Made by a program: the position numbers and the translations under genes. Shown here one piece after another: positions 7,873-17,068 of a stretch of DNA of 19,071 bases. The notes under the pieces are model-generated. The model was not told where the DNA came from, did not search any database, and saw only the letters and a program-made list of their open reading frames with translations. The DNA comes from Tidjanibacter sp. (GTDB taxonomy: Bacteria; Bacteroidota; Bacteroidia; Bacteroidales; Rikenellaceae), in NCBI GenBank assembly GCA_017628675.1, contig JAGBYS010000227.1, forward strand, positions 1 through 19,071, written 5' to 3'. The first letter of the stretch is position 1. Every line of letters starts with the position of its first letter.

Positions 7873-7904
7873 TCTGAGTGGAATCTGAAGAGAATCTCAA
7901 CAGA

Positions 7905-9743
7905 ATGAAAAAGATCTCATTAGCAATAATGGCTACTCTCTGTGCGCTCTCGCTGAGCGCACAGAAGGTAGACCACGTGGAGCCTCTCTCGTGGTTTACC
8001 GATATGAAGACCCCCCTCCAGATGATGCTCCACGGCGAGAATATCGCGGGCTCACAGGTGGAGGTTGATGGCCAGGGCCTTGTGCTTAGGCGCACCATCA
8101 CCACCGACAACCCCAACTACCTCTTCCTCGATGTGGATGTGGTGGCTGCGGGCGACTGGAAGGTTACCCTTACTAAGGGCGGTGTGAGCGAGAGCTTTAT
8201 GTACCACATCGACACCCGCCGCGAGGGCTCTGCCACAAGGGAGAGCTTCAGCTCGAAGGATGTTGTCTACCTGATTATGCCCGATAGGTTTGCCAATGGC
8301 GACCCCTCGAACGACTCGGTGGAGGAGTGCGAGGAGGGTTGCAACCGCAAGGAGCCCTTCGGCCGCCACGGTGGTGACATTCAGGGTATTATCGACCACC
8401 TCGACTACATCGCTGACCTGGGCGCAACGGCCATCTGGTGCACCCCCCTCACTCTCGACAATGAGGGCTTTGCATCCTACCACGGCTACTCCTGCTCGGA
8501 CTACTACCACATCGACCCCCGCTATGGCTCCAACGAGCTCTACAAGGAGCTGGTTGATAAGGCCCACGAGAAGGGTATCAAGTTCATCTTCGATGTAGTT
8601 ACCAACCACTGCGGCACGGCTCACTGGTGGGCCGGCGACTTCCCCTCGAGCGACTGGGTACACAATGGCGACAAGCCCCTGATTACCAACCACGGTTGGA
8701 TGATGCAGTCCGACCCCGTAAATCGCTCCACCAGGGACCAGAAGATGATGGAGGAGGGCTGGTTCGACTACTCGATGCCCGATATGAATCTGGAGAATCC
8801 TCTGGTGTTCAACTACTTCCGTCAGCTCTACTGCTGGTGGGTCGAGTGGGCCGACCTGGATGGTCTGAGGGTGGATACCTTCCCCTACAACGACAAGTGG
8901 GCAATGGCTCGTTGGACTCGCTCGATTCTGGAGGAGTACCCCAACCTCAATATTGTGGGCGAGTGCTGGAACGCCGTTCCCGCCATCTGCGCATATTGGG
9001 AGGGCGACAGCGTCAATCGCGACGGCTACTCGAGTGGTCTGCCTTCGGTTATGGACTTCCCCCTGCAGGAGAAGATTGCCCTGGGCCTGAGCCACCAGCC
9101 CGACGGTTGGATGTGGGGCGGCCACGGCGTCTACACCTCCCTGGTGCAGGACTTCCTCTATGCCAACCCCAATATGCTGCTCACATTCCTTGATAATCAC
9201 GACATTGAGCGCTTTGCCGACACCATCGATGGCGATTTGAGGAAGTACAAAATCGGTATGGCCATCATCGCCACCACCCGTGGTGTTCCCCAGCTCCTGT
9301 ATGGCACCGAGATTATGATGCGCTCGAGCGATATGAAGATGGGCCACGGTGGCGCGCGCAAGGATTTCGAGGGCGGCTGGAAGGGCGACAAACGCAACAA
9401 GTTCACCGCCGAGGGCCGCACCGCCGATGAGCAGGCAGCCTTCAACCACACCCGCACCCTTCTGCGCTACCGCACCTCGGAGCCCGTGCTCCAGAGCGGC
9501 AAGCTCACCCAGTTCTACCGTACCGACAACCTCTATGTCTTTGCTCGTCACAACCAGGAGAAGGTTGTTCTTACCATCGCCAATTTCGCAAAAGAGGGTC
9601 GTAAAATGACCTGGAGCGACTACGCCGAGGTTATCCCCGAGGGTATGACCGGCCGCAGTATTCTCTCCGGCAAGAGCGTTACTGCCGAGGGCGAGCAGAT
9701 GGTCGAGGGCTACGGTTGTGATGTTATCGAATTTGTTAAATAA
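7905..9743 (+). CDS. susA: Periplasmic GH13 neopullulanase/cyclomaltodextrinase-like enzyme (SusA-type)
   Basis: 612 aa from the ATG at 7905, chosen because it starts a classic signal peptide (MKKISLAIMATLCALSLSAQ). The upstream GTG at 7878 would add nine polar residues in front. There is no lipobox Cys, so a soluble periplasmic enzyme is expected. An N-terminal beta domain (about 22-105, cyclomaltodextrinase-N type) precedes the barrel. The barrel shows DVVTNH (230-235), GLRVD with nucleophile D324, VGECW with acid/base E353 and FLDNHD with D433. A C-terminal beta domain covers about 535-612. It would cut maltooligosaccharides, cyclodextrins or pullulan fragments imported by SusC. It sits 32 nt after the GH13 lipoprotein gene and 17 nt before the GH77 gene, so one operon is likely. 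The family is secure; the symbol is by analogy with SusA. Confidence 0.9.
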   Translation: MKKISLAIMATLCALSLSAQKVDHVEPLSWFTDMKTPLQMMLHGENIAGSQVEVDGQGLVLRRTITTDNPNYLFLDVDVVAAGDWKVTLTKGGVSESFMYHIDTRREGSATRESFSSKDVVYLIMPDRFANGDPSNDSVEECEEGCNRKEPFGRHGGDIQGIIDHLDYIADLGATAIWCTPLTLDNEGFASYHGYSCSDYYHIDPRYGSNELYKELVDKAHEKGIKFIFDVVTNHCGTAHWWAGDFPSSDWVHNGDKPLITNHGWMMQSDPVNRSTRDQKMMEEGWFDYSMPDMNLENPLVFNYFRQLYCWWVEWADLDGLRVDTFPYNDKWAMARWTRSILEEYPNLNIVGECWNAVPAICAYWEGDSVNRDGYSSGLPSVMDFPLQEKIALGLSHQPDGWMWGGHGVYTSLVQDFLYANPNMLLTFLDNHDIERFADTIDGDLRKYKIGMAIIATTRGVPQLLYGTEIMMRSSDMKMGHGGARKDFEGGWKGDKRNKFTAEGRTADEQAAFNHTRTLLRYRTSEPVLQSGKLTQFYRTDNLYVFARHNQEKVVLTIANFAKEGRKMTWSDYAEVIPEGMTGRSILSGKSVTAEGEQMVEGYGCDVIEFVK

Positions 9744-9760
9744 CAGATATATACAGCACT

Positions 9761-12064
9761 ATGAAAAACATATATGAAACTTCACCCTTTGCTACCTTCT
9801 TTCCCGCGGAGAAGGCAGCAACCTTGAGGGCAAAGCACCGCCTCTCGTTCAGGGTCTATGCGCCTGCCGCACGCCCCTCGCAGAGGCTCTTTATCGTGGG
9901 TAGCTCGGAGTTGCTCGGCGCTTGGGATGCCGACAAGGCGCTCCCCCTCACACTCGAGTCCTATCCCTACTGGACCGTGGCTCTGGATTTGAGCAAGCTC
10001 GGCGACGAGTTTGAGTACAAGTTCATCGTTAAGGAGAACGGCCAGGTATGGTGGGAGGAGGGCTACAACCGCCGCTACTATGTGTGTGGCCAGATGGAGA
10101 GTGAGCACATCGACGCAACCTTCCGTGGCAACTTCGACTGGAAGGGTGCCGGTGTGGCAATCCCCGTATTCTCGATTCGCACCGAGCAGAGCCAGGGTAT
10201 TGGCGACTTCGTGGACCTGAGGAAGATGGGCGAGTGGGCCGCAGCTACGGGCCAGAAGATCATTCAGATTCTCCCCATCAACGACACCACCCAGAGCTTC
10301 ACTTGGAGGGATTCGTACCCCTATAGCGCAATCTCCATCTTCGCTCTGAATCCCCTCTACCTCTCCATCCGTGAGCTTGGTGCCGAGGGCGAGGAGCTCG
10401 ATAGGCTCAACTCGCTGGAGATGTGCGACTACGACGCTGTTGTGAAGCTCAAATTCGACTTCATCCGCAAGGAGTTCGCACGCAGTGGCAAACGCACCCT
10501 CAAAACCAAAGCGTTCCAGAAATTCTACGAGGCCAACAAAGATTGGCTCGACAACTATGCAGCCTTCTGCTACCTGAGGGATAAGAAGGGCACCGCCAAC
10601 TTCCAGGCTTGGGGCAAGGAGAGCACCTACTCGGCAAAACTCGTCGAGAAGCTCACCAATCCCGAGGGTAAGGAGTATGGCAAGGTGGCCATCTACTACT
10701 GGTTGCAGTATCAGCTCGACCGCCAGCTCAAGGAGAGTGTGGCCTACTGCCGCTCGCTGGGCGTGGTGCTCAAGGGTGATATTCCAATCGGCATTTCGCG
10801 CGACTCGGTGGAGGCGTGGAGCGACGCTCGCCTGTTCAATATGAACTGCCAGGCGGGTGCGCCACCAGATGACTTCTCTGCCGACGGCCAGAACTGGGGC
10901 TTCCCCACCTACAACTGGGAGGTGATGGCTCAGGACGGCTACGCTTGGTGGAAGAGGCGCTTCGAGAAGATGGCCGACTACTTCGACCTCTACCGCATCG
11001 ACCACATCCTCGGCTTCTTCCGCATCTGGGAGATTCCTATGGACTCGGTTGTGGGCCTGCTGGGCTACTTCAACCCCGCAATGCCCTTCAGCTACGACGA
11101 GTTGGCACAGAGGGGTATGCCTATGAACCGCGACAGGTATGTGGAGCCTCAGATCCACTACGACTATCTCGGAGAGTTCTTCGGTGGTGAGGATTGGACC
11201 CCCTACCTCGACGCTAAGGATAACGGCTACTTCTCCCTGAAACCCGAGTATCGCACTCAGCGCCAGATCCTCGAGGCCCTTGGTGGCAAGAACGAGAAGG
11301 TCAAAAATGCTCTCTATGGTCTGACGGGTGAGGTGCTCTTTATTGAGGATCCCCGCAAGCCCGGCCACTTCCACCCCCGCATCGCTGCACAGCAGACCAA
11401 GAGCTACGCTTGGCTTTCGCAGTGGGAGAAGGAGAGGTACAACGAGCTCTACAACGACTTCTTCTATCGCCGCCACAACGACTTCTGGGGCGCACTTGCA
11501 ATGGAGAAACTCCCCGCACTGGTGGATGCAACCCATATGATGTGCTGCGGTGAGGACCTCGGTATGGTGCCCGACTGTGTGGGTCCCGTTATGCAGCAGC
11601 TCGGAATCCTCTCGCTGGAGGTTCAGAGGATGCCCAAGGATCCCAAGAACAAGTTTGGCTACACCAATATGTACCCCTACGCTTCGGTGTGCACCACCGG
11701 CTCGCACGACACCAGCACCATCCGTGGTTGGTGGCACGAGGATAGGGCTACTACCCAGGCCTACTACAACGAGATCCTCTGGCGTCAGGGCGTGGCTCCC
11801 GCAGAGGCAAGTGGCGAGATTTGCCGCACCATCGTGGGCAACCACCTGGCTTCGCCCGCAGCTCTGACCATTCTCCCCCTGCAGGATTGGCTTGCAATGG
11901 ACGAGAAGGTGAGGAAGGCGGATGTGGATAGCGAGCGCATCAACATTCCCGCAATTGCCAACCACTACTGGCGCTATAGGATGCACCTTACCGTTGAGCA
12001 GCTGCTCCAGGAGGAGGGCGTGAACTCCCTCATCCGTGGTATGATTGCCTCTTCGGGACGATAG
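9761..12064 (+). CDS. malQ: 4-alpha-glucanotransferase, GH77 with N-terminal CBM20 (DPE2-like amylomaltase)
   Basis: 767 aa with no signal peptide, hence cytoplasmic. One CBM20 module lies at about 25-128 (including GSSELLGAWD and the aromatic tail YYVCGQ). The GH77 barrel follows from about 133: nucleophile D414 in YRIDH, acid/base E598 in CGEDLG and stabiliser D650 in SHDTST. The gap of 184 residues between D414 and E598 is far longer than in compact bacterial amylomaltases, which marks the DPE2-like group with its inserted segment. DPE2 proteins usually carry two CBM20 modules; only one is seen here. The enzyme would transfer glucan units among maltooligosaccharides arriving through the MFS carrier, releasing glucose and feeding glycogen turnover. 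It is the last gene of the first plus-strand operon. Confidence 0.93.
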   Translation: MKNIYETSPFATFFPAEKAATLRAKHRLSFRVYAPAARPSQRLFIVGSSELLGAWDADKALPLTLESYPYWTVALDLSKLGDEFEYKFIVKENGQVWWEEGYNRRYYVCGQMESEHIDATFRGNFDWKGAGVAIPVFSIRTEQSQGIGDFVDLRKMGEWAAATGQKIIQILPINDTTQSFTWRDSYPYSAISIFALNPLYLSIRELGAEGEELDRLNSLEMCDYDAVVKLKFDFIRKEFARSGKRTLKTKAFQKFYEANKDWLDNYAAFCYLRDKKGTANFQAWGKESTYSAKLVEKLTNPEGKEYGKVAIYYWLQYQLDRQLKESVAYCRSLGVVLKGDIPIGISRDSVEAWSDARLFNMNCQAGAPPDDFSADGQNWGFPTYNWEVMAQDGYAWWKRRFEKMADYFDLYRIDHILGFFRIWEIPMDSVVGLLGYFNPAMPFSYDELAQRGMPMNRDRYVEPQIHYDYLGEFFGGEDWTPYLDAKDNGYFSLKPEYRTQRQILEALGGKNEKVKNALYGLTGEVLFIEDPRKPGHFHPRIAAQQTKSYAWLSQWEKERYNELYNDFFYRRHNDFWGALAMEKLPALVDATHMMCCGEDLGMVPDCVGPVMQQLGILSLEVQRMPKDPKNKFGYTNMYPYASVCTTGSHDTSTIRGWWHEDRATTQAYYNEILWRQGVAPAEASGEICRTIVGNHLASPAALTILPLQDWLAMDEKVRKADVDSERINIPAIANHYWRYRMHLTVEQLLQEEGVNSLIRGMIASSGR

Positions 12065-12073
12065 TTTTGGAAA

Positions 12074-12119
12074 AAGGGGGCTGCCACCCGTCGGCCAAAA
12101 TAGCGGGTTCATCCCCCTT
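12074..12119 (+). terminator. Possible hairpin terminator after the GH77 gene
   Basis: AAGGGGG (12074-12080) pairs with CCCCCTT (12113-12119), and inside it ACCCG (12086-12090) pairs with CGGGT (12104-12108). No proper T-run follows, so it is a weak intrinsic terminator at best, or simply a structured 3' end. Confidence 0.35.
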
Positions 12120-12166
12120 ATTTCCCCAAAAATGTGCAAAAAATACCTATATTAAATATAAAATGT

Positions 12167-12195
12167 TATTTTTGCCAATGGCTTAATTGGCAAAA
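12167..12195 (+). promoter_or_regulatory. susC promoter -7 element overlapped by a perfect 26-bp palindrome (candidate operator)
   Basis: TATTTTTG (12167-12174) fits the Bacteroidales -7 consensus TAnnTTTG, but no TTTG is present at the -33 distance (12142-12147). Over it lies an inverted repeat with perfect 10-bp arms, TTTTGCCAAT (12170-12179) and ATTGGCAAAA (12186-12195), separated by six bases. Because the left arm covers the -7 box and the right arm the expected start region, it is better explained as a protein-binding site than an RNA hairpin. The leader to susC would be about 60 nt. The rest of the 12065-12242 gap is AT-rich with no gene. Confidence 0.6.
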
Positions 12196-12242
12196 GTTAT
12201 GGGAAACACAATATAACTACTTAATAATCAAATTAACCGCTT

Positions 12243-15200
12243 ATGTTAAAACAAGTACACAGTTTTAAGAAAGTACTTTCGCTGGTAGCCGCACTTCTGG
12301 TGATGTGCACCGGAGCTTTCGCTCAGAAGGCTTCAGTGTCGGGTATCGTGAAAGACGCTAGTGGTCAGCCTGTGATTGGTGCAACCATTATGGATATGGC
12401 AACCGGTCAGGGTGTTACCACCTCATTGGATGGTGCTTACACTATCAGTGTGGACAAAAATGCCACTTTGTGTGTGAGCTGCATGGGCTACAACGACATC
12501 TACGAGCAGGTAGGTGGCCGCACCTCCATCAACTTCACCCTCGAGGAGAGCGCACAGCAGATCGAGGAGATTGTGATGATCGGTTATGGTGTTGCCAAGA
12601 AGGATGACCTTACCGGTTCGGTTGTGGCAATCAAGGCTGAGGATCTGAACCGTGGTGCAGTCGTATCCACCCAGGATATGATGCAGGGTAAAGTCCCCGG
12701 CTTGCAGATTATCCCCGGCGACGGTGGTCCCAACTCGGGCTCCACTATCCGTATTCGTGGTGCCGCTTCGCTCAACGCATCGAACGATCCTCTGATTGTT
12801 ATCGACGGTGTGCCCATCGCAAGTGACGCAGGTTCGGGTATGGCCAACCCCTTGTCGCTGGTTAACCCCAACGATATCGAGTCGTTCACCGTACTGAAAG
12901 ACGCTTCGGCAGCCGCCATCTACGGTTCGCGTGCATCGAACGGTGTGATTATCATCACCACCAAGAAGGGCTCGGGCAACAAACCCAGCATCTCCTACAA
13001 CGGCTCCTATAGCGTTTCGACCAACTCGAGCACTATGCAGGTTATGAGCCCCGAGCAGTTCCGTTCGCACATTGCAAACACCTTCGCTGAGGGCTCCAAC
13101 GCTCGCCTCGAGGCTGAGAAGTATATTGGCGATGCAAACACCGATTGGCAGAGCCTCATCTTCCGCCCCGCTCTTTCGCACGACCACAATGTGAGCATCT
13201 ATGGTACCGACAAGAAGGGTAGCGTTTACGAGGAGCTTCCCTACCGTGCTTCGATTGGTTACACCAACCAGCAGGGTACCCTTCAGACTTCGGATTTCGA
13301 CCGTGCAACCATCGACATTAACCTTTCGCCCAAGTACCTCCAGGACCACCTGACCGTATCGGTTAATGCTAAGGGTGTATACAGCCACCAGACCTATGCA
13401 GATGGTGGTGCAGTGGGTGCTGCAGCATTCTTCAACCCCACCGTTGCCCCCTACTGGTACAACGAGGATGGCTCGATCGACTACACCACAACCAACGGTT
13501 ACTACAATGTTGGTGAGGGTCGTGGCGAGTTGTTCGCTCCCAATAGCCTTGCAGGCCTCAACCCCCTCTCGATGCTCTACGATGTAGACAAGTACTCGAG
13601 CACCTACCGTGGTCTGGGTAACATCACCCTGGACTACAAGGTTCACGGCTTGGAGGCTCTGCGCTTCAACCTCAACCTCGGTGGCGACTGGTCGAAGACC
13701 CAGGAGCACGACGGTGTGAAGATTGGTTCGATTCAGGCATATAAGGATTCGGATGCTAAAGGCTTCGGTAAGTACACCAAGAAGATCTGGCAGCGTCAGA
13801 ACAAGGTGCTCGACTTCTACGGTAACTACAACGAGAGTATGGGTGACCACAACATCGACGCGATGGTTGGTTACTCGTGGCAGCACTTCTACAGCGCAGA
13901 CCGCAGCATCACCTACTACAACGAGACCAACGAGCAGTATGAGAAGAGTACCGGCGTTTGGGGTCGTGAGGAGAGCTACCTCGTGTCGTTCTACGGCCGT
14001 TTGAACTACTCCTACGATTCGCGCTACTTGCTCACCGTTACTCTCCGTGCCGATGGTTCGTCGAAGTTCGCTAAGGGCAACCGCTGGGGCTACTTCCCCT
14101 CGGCAGCATTTGCTTGGAACACCCTCAATGAGGAGTTTATGCAGAACCAGGACTTCATCTCGACTCTGAAAGTTCGTTTGGGCTACGGTGTGACCGGTCA
14201 GCAGGAGATTGGTAACTACAAGTTCCTTGCTCGTTACAACCTCTCCGAGAATGACGCTTCGCACCAGGTGATTATGGGCTACGACGAGAATGGTAACCCC
14301 ATCTACTCGTATATGCTCTCGCCCTCGGCATACGATCCCAACATCCGCTGGGAGAGCACCGCTACCTACAACGCCGGTGTTGACTTCGGTTTCCTCGATG
14401 GTCTTGTAGAGGGTAGCGTTGATATCTATCGTCGCGACACCAAAGACCTTCTCAACTGGGTAACCGTGCCTATGGGCTCCAACTTCGGTACCAACCTTCT
14501 GACCAATGTGGGCTCTATGCGCAACCAGGGTGTTGAGTTCTCGCTGAACTTCAACCCCATCCGCACCGCTACTCAGAGCCTGCGTATCGGCTTCAACGGT
14601 ACCTTCCAGGATACCTACTTCACCAAGCTGAACAAGAACGACGACCCCGACTATGCAATCTTTATGAACTCGCCCGGTACCGGTACCGGTGGTCAGGATC
14701 TGCAGATGCACACCGTGGGTTCGGCTCCCTACACCTTCTATGCCTACAAGCAGGGTTACACCGATGGTAAGCCCGTACAGGAGGGTTTCTACGATCTGAA
14801 CAAGAACGGCAAGATCGACGAGGGTGACCGCTACAATACCGGCAAGAGCCCCTCGCCCGACTTCTTCTTCGGTGTGAACCTCAAGTACTCCTACAAGAAT
14901 TGGGACTTCGGCTTCAACGGCCACGGCTCGGTAGGCAACTATGTGTTCAACAGCTTCTATGCTTGCCACGCTGCCTCCACAATCGACGCTCGTGGTGGTC
15001 TGTCGAACTTTGCAACCACCGTACTTCGCACCGGTTGGACCAAGCCCACAAGCGAGAAGCAGGACCGTTCGGACCTCTACATCGAGGATGCATCGTTCTT
15101 CCGTTTGGATGACATCAACCTTGGTTACACCTTCGACAAACTGGGTAGCAGCGATATGAAGTTGCGCGTAGCTGCAGGTGTTCAGAATGTATTTGTTCTC

Positions 15201-15308
15201 ACCAAGTATAGCGGTGTTGACCCCGAGGTTTCGGGTGTTGCAGGTATCGATGGCACCATCTGGCCTCGTCCTCGCATCTTCTCACTGCGTCTTAACCTTA
15301 ATTTCTAA
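12243..15308 (+). CDS. susC: SusC-like TonB-dependent outer-membrane transporter
   Basis: 1021 aa. A signal peptide ends near AFA-QK (27/28). A carboxypeptidase-D regulatory-like beta domain follows at about 31-100, with the typical GxV.D..G.P..GA and VSCMGY segments. A TonB-box-like stretch EEIVMIGYG (108-116) leads to the plug domain (about 118-245: LIVIDGVP, VLKDASAAAIYGSRASNG) and then a 22-stranded-barrel-size region ending in LRLNLNF, a C-terminal Phe suited to barrel assembly. No STN signalling domain is present, so it is not of the anti-sigma-coupled type. It would import maltooligosaccharides together with the SusD lipoprotein encoded 21 nt downstream. The only CATG I found in the window lies in this gene (12482-12485). 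Confidence 0.96.
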   Translation: MLKQVHSFKKVLSLVAALLVMCTGAFAQKASVSGIVKDASGQPVIGATIMDMATGQGVTTSLDGAYTISVDKNATLCVSCMGYNDIYEQVGGRTSINFTLEESAQQIEEIVMIGYGVAKKDDLTGSVVAIKAEDLNRGAVVSTQDMMQGKVPGLQIIPGDGGPNSGSTIRIRGAASLNASNDPLIVIDGVPIASDAGSGMANPLSLVNPNDIESFTVLKDASAAAIYGSRASNGVIIITTKKGSGNKPSISYNGSYSVSTNSSTMQVMSPEQFRSHIANTFAEGSNARLEAEKYIGDANTDWQSLIFRPALSHDHNVSIYGTDKKGSVYEELPYRASIGYTNQQGTLQTSDFDRATIDINLSPKYLQDHLTVSVNAKGVYSHQTYADGGAVGAAAFFNPTVAPYWYNEDGSIDYTTTNGYYNVGEGRGELFAPNSLAGLNPLSMLYDVDKYSSTYRGLGNITLDYKVHGLEALRFNLNLGGDWSKTQEHDGVKIGSIQAYKDSDAKGFGKYTKKIWQRQNKVLDFYGNYNESMGDHNIDAMVGYSWQHFYSADRSITYYNETNEQYEKSTGVWGREESYLVSFYGRLNYSYDSRYLLTVTLRADGSSKFAKGNRWGYFPSAAFAWNTLNEEFMQNQDFISTLKVRLGYGVTGQQEIGNYKFLARYNLSENDASHQVIMGYDENGNPIYSYMLSPSAYDPNIRWESTATYNAGVDFGFLDGLVEGSVDIYRRDTKDLLNWVTVPMGSNFGTNLLTNVGSMRNQGVEFSLNFNPIRTATQSLRIGFNGTFQDTYFTKLNKNDDPDYAIFMNSPGTGTGGQDLQMHTVGSAPYTFYAYKQGYTDGKPVQEGFYDLNKNGKIDEGDRYNTGKSPSPDFFFGVNLKYSYKNWDFGFNGHGSVGNYVFNSFYACHAASTIDARGGLSNFATTVLRTGWTKPTSEKQDRSDLYIEDASFFRLDDINLGYTFDKLGSSDMKLRVAAGVQNVFVLTKYSGVDPEVSGVAGIDGTIWPRPRIFSLRLNLNF

Positions 15309-15329
15309 TTGACTAAAAACGCAATAACG

Positions 15330-17006
15330 ATGAAAGCAAAACATATTCTTGTTGTAATTGCAGGTGCGCTTTTAACTCTGACCTCGTGTGTTAAGGATCT
15401 GGAGACCTTGCCCCTGAATGAGTGGGACAAGACCGCCGAGACTGTCTACGGCAATGAGAAGGAGCCCTATGTTCAGGGTCTTGCGCGCCTCTACTTTAAC
15501 TTTGTTACAAACGACACCACCGACCTGCTGGTGAGCGACGGTGGTGCATCGGAGCTTATTCGTTCGTTCTGGAGCTGCCAGGAGGTTTCCACCGACGAGG
15601 CAAAGGTTGCTTGGGGTGATGCTTGGTGTAACGCCATCAACAACAACGCTTGGGACGATAGTGAGAACGATATGGTTTACGCCGTTTTCGTTCGTACCCT
15701 TCAGGGTATCACCTTAGTGAATGAGTATCTTCTTCAGACCGCTCCCGAGAAACTCGCAAACCGTGGTGTGAGCGAGGAGCTCGCAGCAGAGATTGAGGGC
15801 TTCCGTGCTGAGGCTCGCTTCCTGCGTGCATACTTCTACTGGATGGCAATGGATGTCTTTGGTGATGTTCCCTTCACCACCGAGGATTCGCCCTTTGGTG
15901 CTGAGGCTCCCAAGCAGAAACCCCGCAAGGAGGTTTATCAGTTCATCGTAAAAGAGCTGACCGAGCTTGCTGCCGATGGCTCGGCTATGCCCGAGGCAAA
16001 GAGCATCCGTCCTCGTGCCGACAAGGGTTCGGTTCTGGGTCTGCTGGCTCGCGTATACCTCAATGCAGAGGTCTACACCGGTACCCCCGCTTGGACCGAG
16101 TGTAAGGCTGTCTGCGAGGATATCTTCAGCCTTGGCTATGCGCTCAGCCCCAACTACGAGCACCTGTTCCGTGGCGACAACGGCGAGAACCCCGCTGCCT
16201 ACAACGAGTTCTTGTTCTACGCTCCCTACGATTGGAACTACGCTCAGTCTTGGGGTGGTGGTACCTTCCTCACCTGTGCGGCTATCAACTCCAACGAGTT
16301 GACCGAGGATCTTGGTGATGGTACCTTCAGCTCGCGCATTGGTGCCGGTGGTGGCTGGCTTGGCCTCCACGTTCACGAGCAGTTTGTCAATACCCACTTC
16401 AACCCCACCAATGTAACTTGGGGTGAGGATGGTACCTGCACTATCGCCGACAAGCGTGGTGCCTACGCATTCATCACCGCTCGTCGTACCAAGGGTGACT
16501 TTACCGAGCTCCTGAACACCTTTATGGAGGGCTACGGCTGCTGGAAGTTCAACAACATTCCCTCCTATGAGAATGGCTTGGAATACTGGCAGCGCACCAA
16601 GAATGTCGACAGGTCTACCGACATCGACTATCCTCTGATTCGTCTGGGTGAGATCTACCTGATTTATGCCGAGGCTTGCTCGCGTTTGGGTCAGGGTAGC
16701 ACTGCTCAGGGTAAGATGAACGAGCTTGCAGAGCGTACCGGCGTGGCCGCTATGACCGTTCCCACCGCTTGGAGCAACGAGGCAATGAAACTCTTCCGTG
16801 AGGAGCGTGCTCGTGAGCTCTACTGGGAGGGCCACCGTCGTACCGACCTCATCCGCTACAACTGCTTCACCTCGGCCGAGTATGTATGGCCCTTCAAGGG
16901 TGGCGATGTGAAGGGTAAGGCTTTCGAGGACTACAAGAAGCTCTTTGCAATTCCTTCGTCGCAGATTCTGGCTAACCCCGATCTGAAGAACCCCGAGGGA
17001 TATTAA
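15330..17006 (+). CDS. susD: SusD-like starch-binding outer-membrane lipoprotein
   Basis: 558 aa from the ATG at 15330, which begins the signal MKAKHILVVIAGALLTLTSC with lipid on C20. A TTG just after the susC stop is in frame but would only add seven residues. The body is RagB/SusD-type: an N-terminal SusD-like segment (LETLPLNEWDKT, then a region with AEARFLRAYFYWMAMDVFGD near 172-191, a family hallmark), and a C-terminal half with EIYLIYAEAC and ELYWEGHRRTDLIRYN, also hallmarks. It caps SusC at the cell surface and delivers starch fragments. It is directly downstream of susC and 62 nt upstream of the SusE/F-like gene. Confidence 0.95.
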   Translation: MKAKHILVVIAGALLTLTSCVKDLETLPLNEWDKTAETVYGNEKEPYVQGLARLYFNFVTNDTTDLLVSDGGASELIRSFWSCQEVSTDEAKVAWGDAWCNAINNNAWDDSENDMVYAVFVRTLQGITLVNEYLLQTAPEKLANRGVSEELAAEIEGFRAEARFLRAYFYWMAMDVFGDVPFTTEDSPFGAEAPKQKPRKEVYQFIVKELTELAADGSAMPEAKSIRPRADKGSVLGLLARVYLNAEVYTGTPAWTECKAVCEDIFSLGYALSPNYEHLFRGDNGENPAAYNEFLFYAPYDWNYAQSWGGGTFLTCAAINSNELTEDLGDGTFSSRIGAGGGWLGLHVHEQFVNTHFNPTNVTWGEDGTCTIADKRGAYAFITARRTKGDFTELLNTFMEGYGCWKFNNIPSYENGLEYWQRTKNVDRSTDIDYPLIRLGEIYLIYAEACSRLGQGSTAQGKMNELAERTGVAAMTVPTAWSNEAMKLFREERARELYWEGHRRTDLIRYNCFTSAEYVWPFKGGDVKGKAFEDYKKLFAIPSSQILANPDLKNPEGY

Positions 17007-17068
17007 TAGACACACAATAACACAAATCAACCCTTTTATTAATTAACTTTTTAAAACATTTTTGCACT

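Noticed and set aside
7878..7904. GTG start for the periplasmic GH13, adding nine residues
   Set aside because: It would put a polar stretch in front of a complete signal peptide; the ATG at 7905 is the natural start.
12170..12195. Reading the susC palindrome as an RNA hairpin or riboswitch
   Set aside because: The left arm overlaps the -7 box, so a start downstream would leave only the right arm in the RNA. A more upstream start cannot be excluded but has no supporting promoter boxes.
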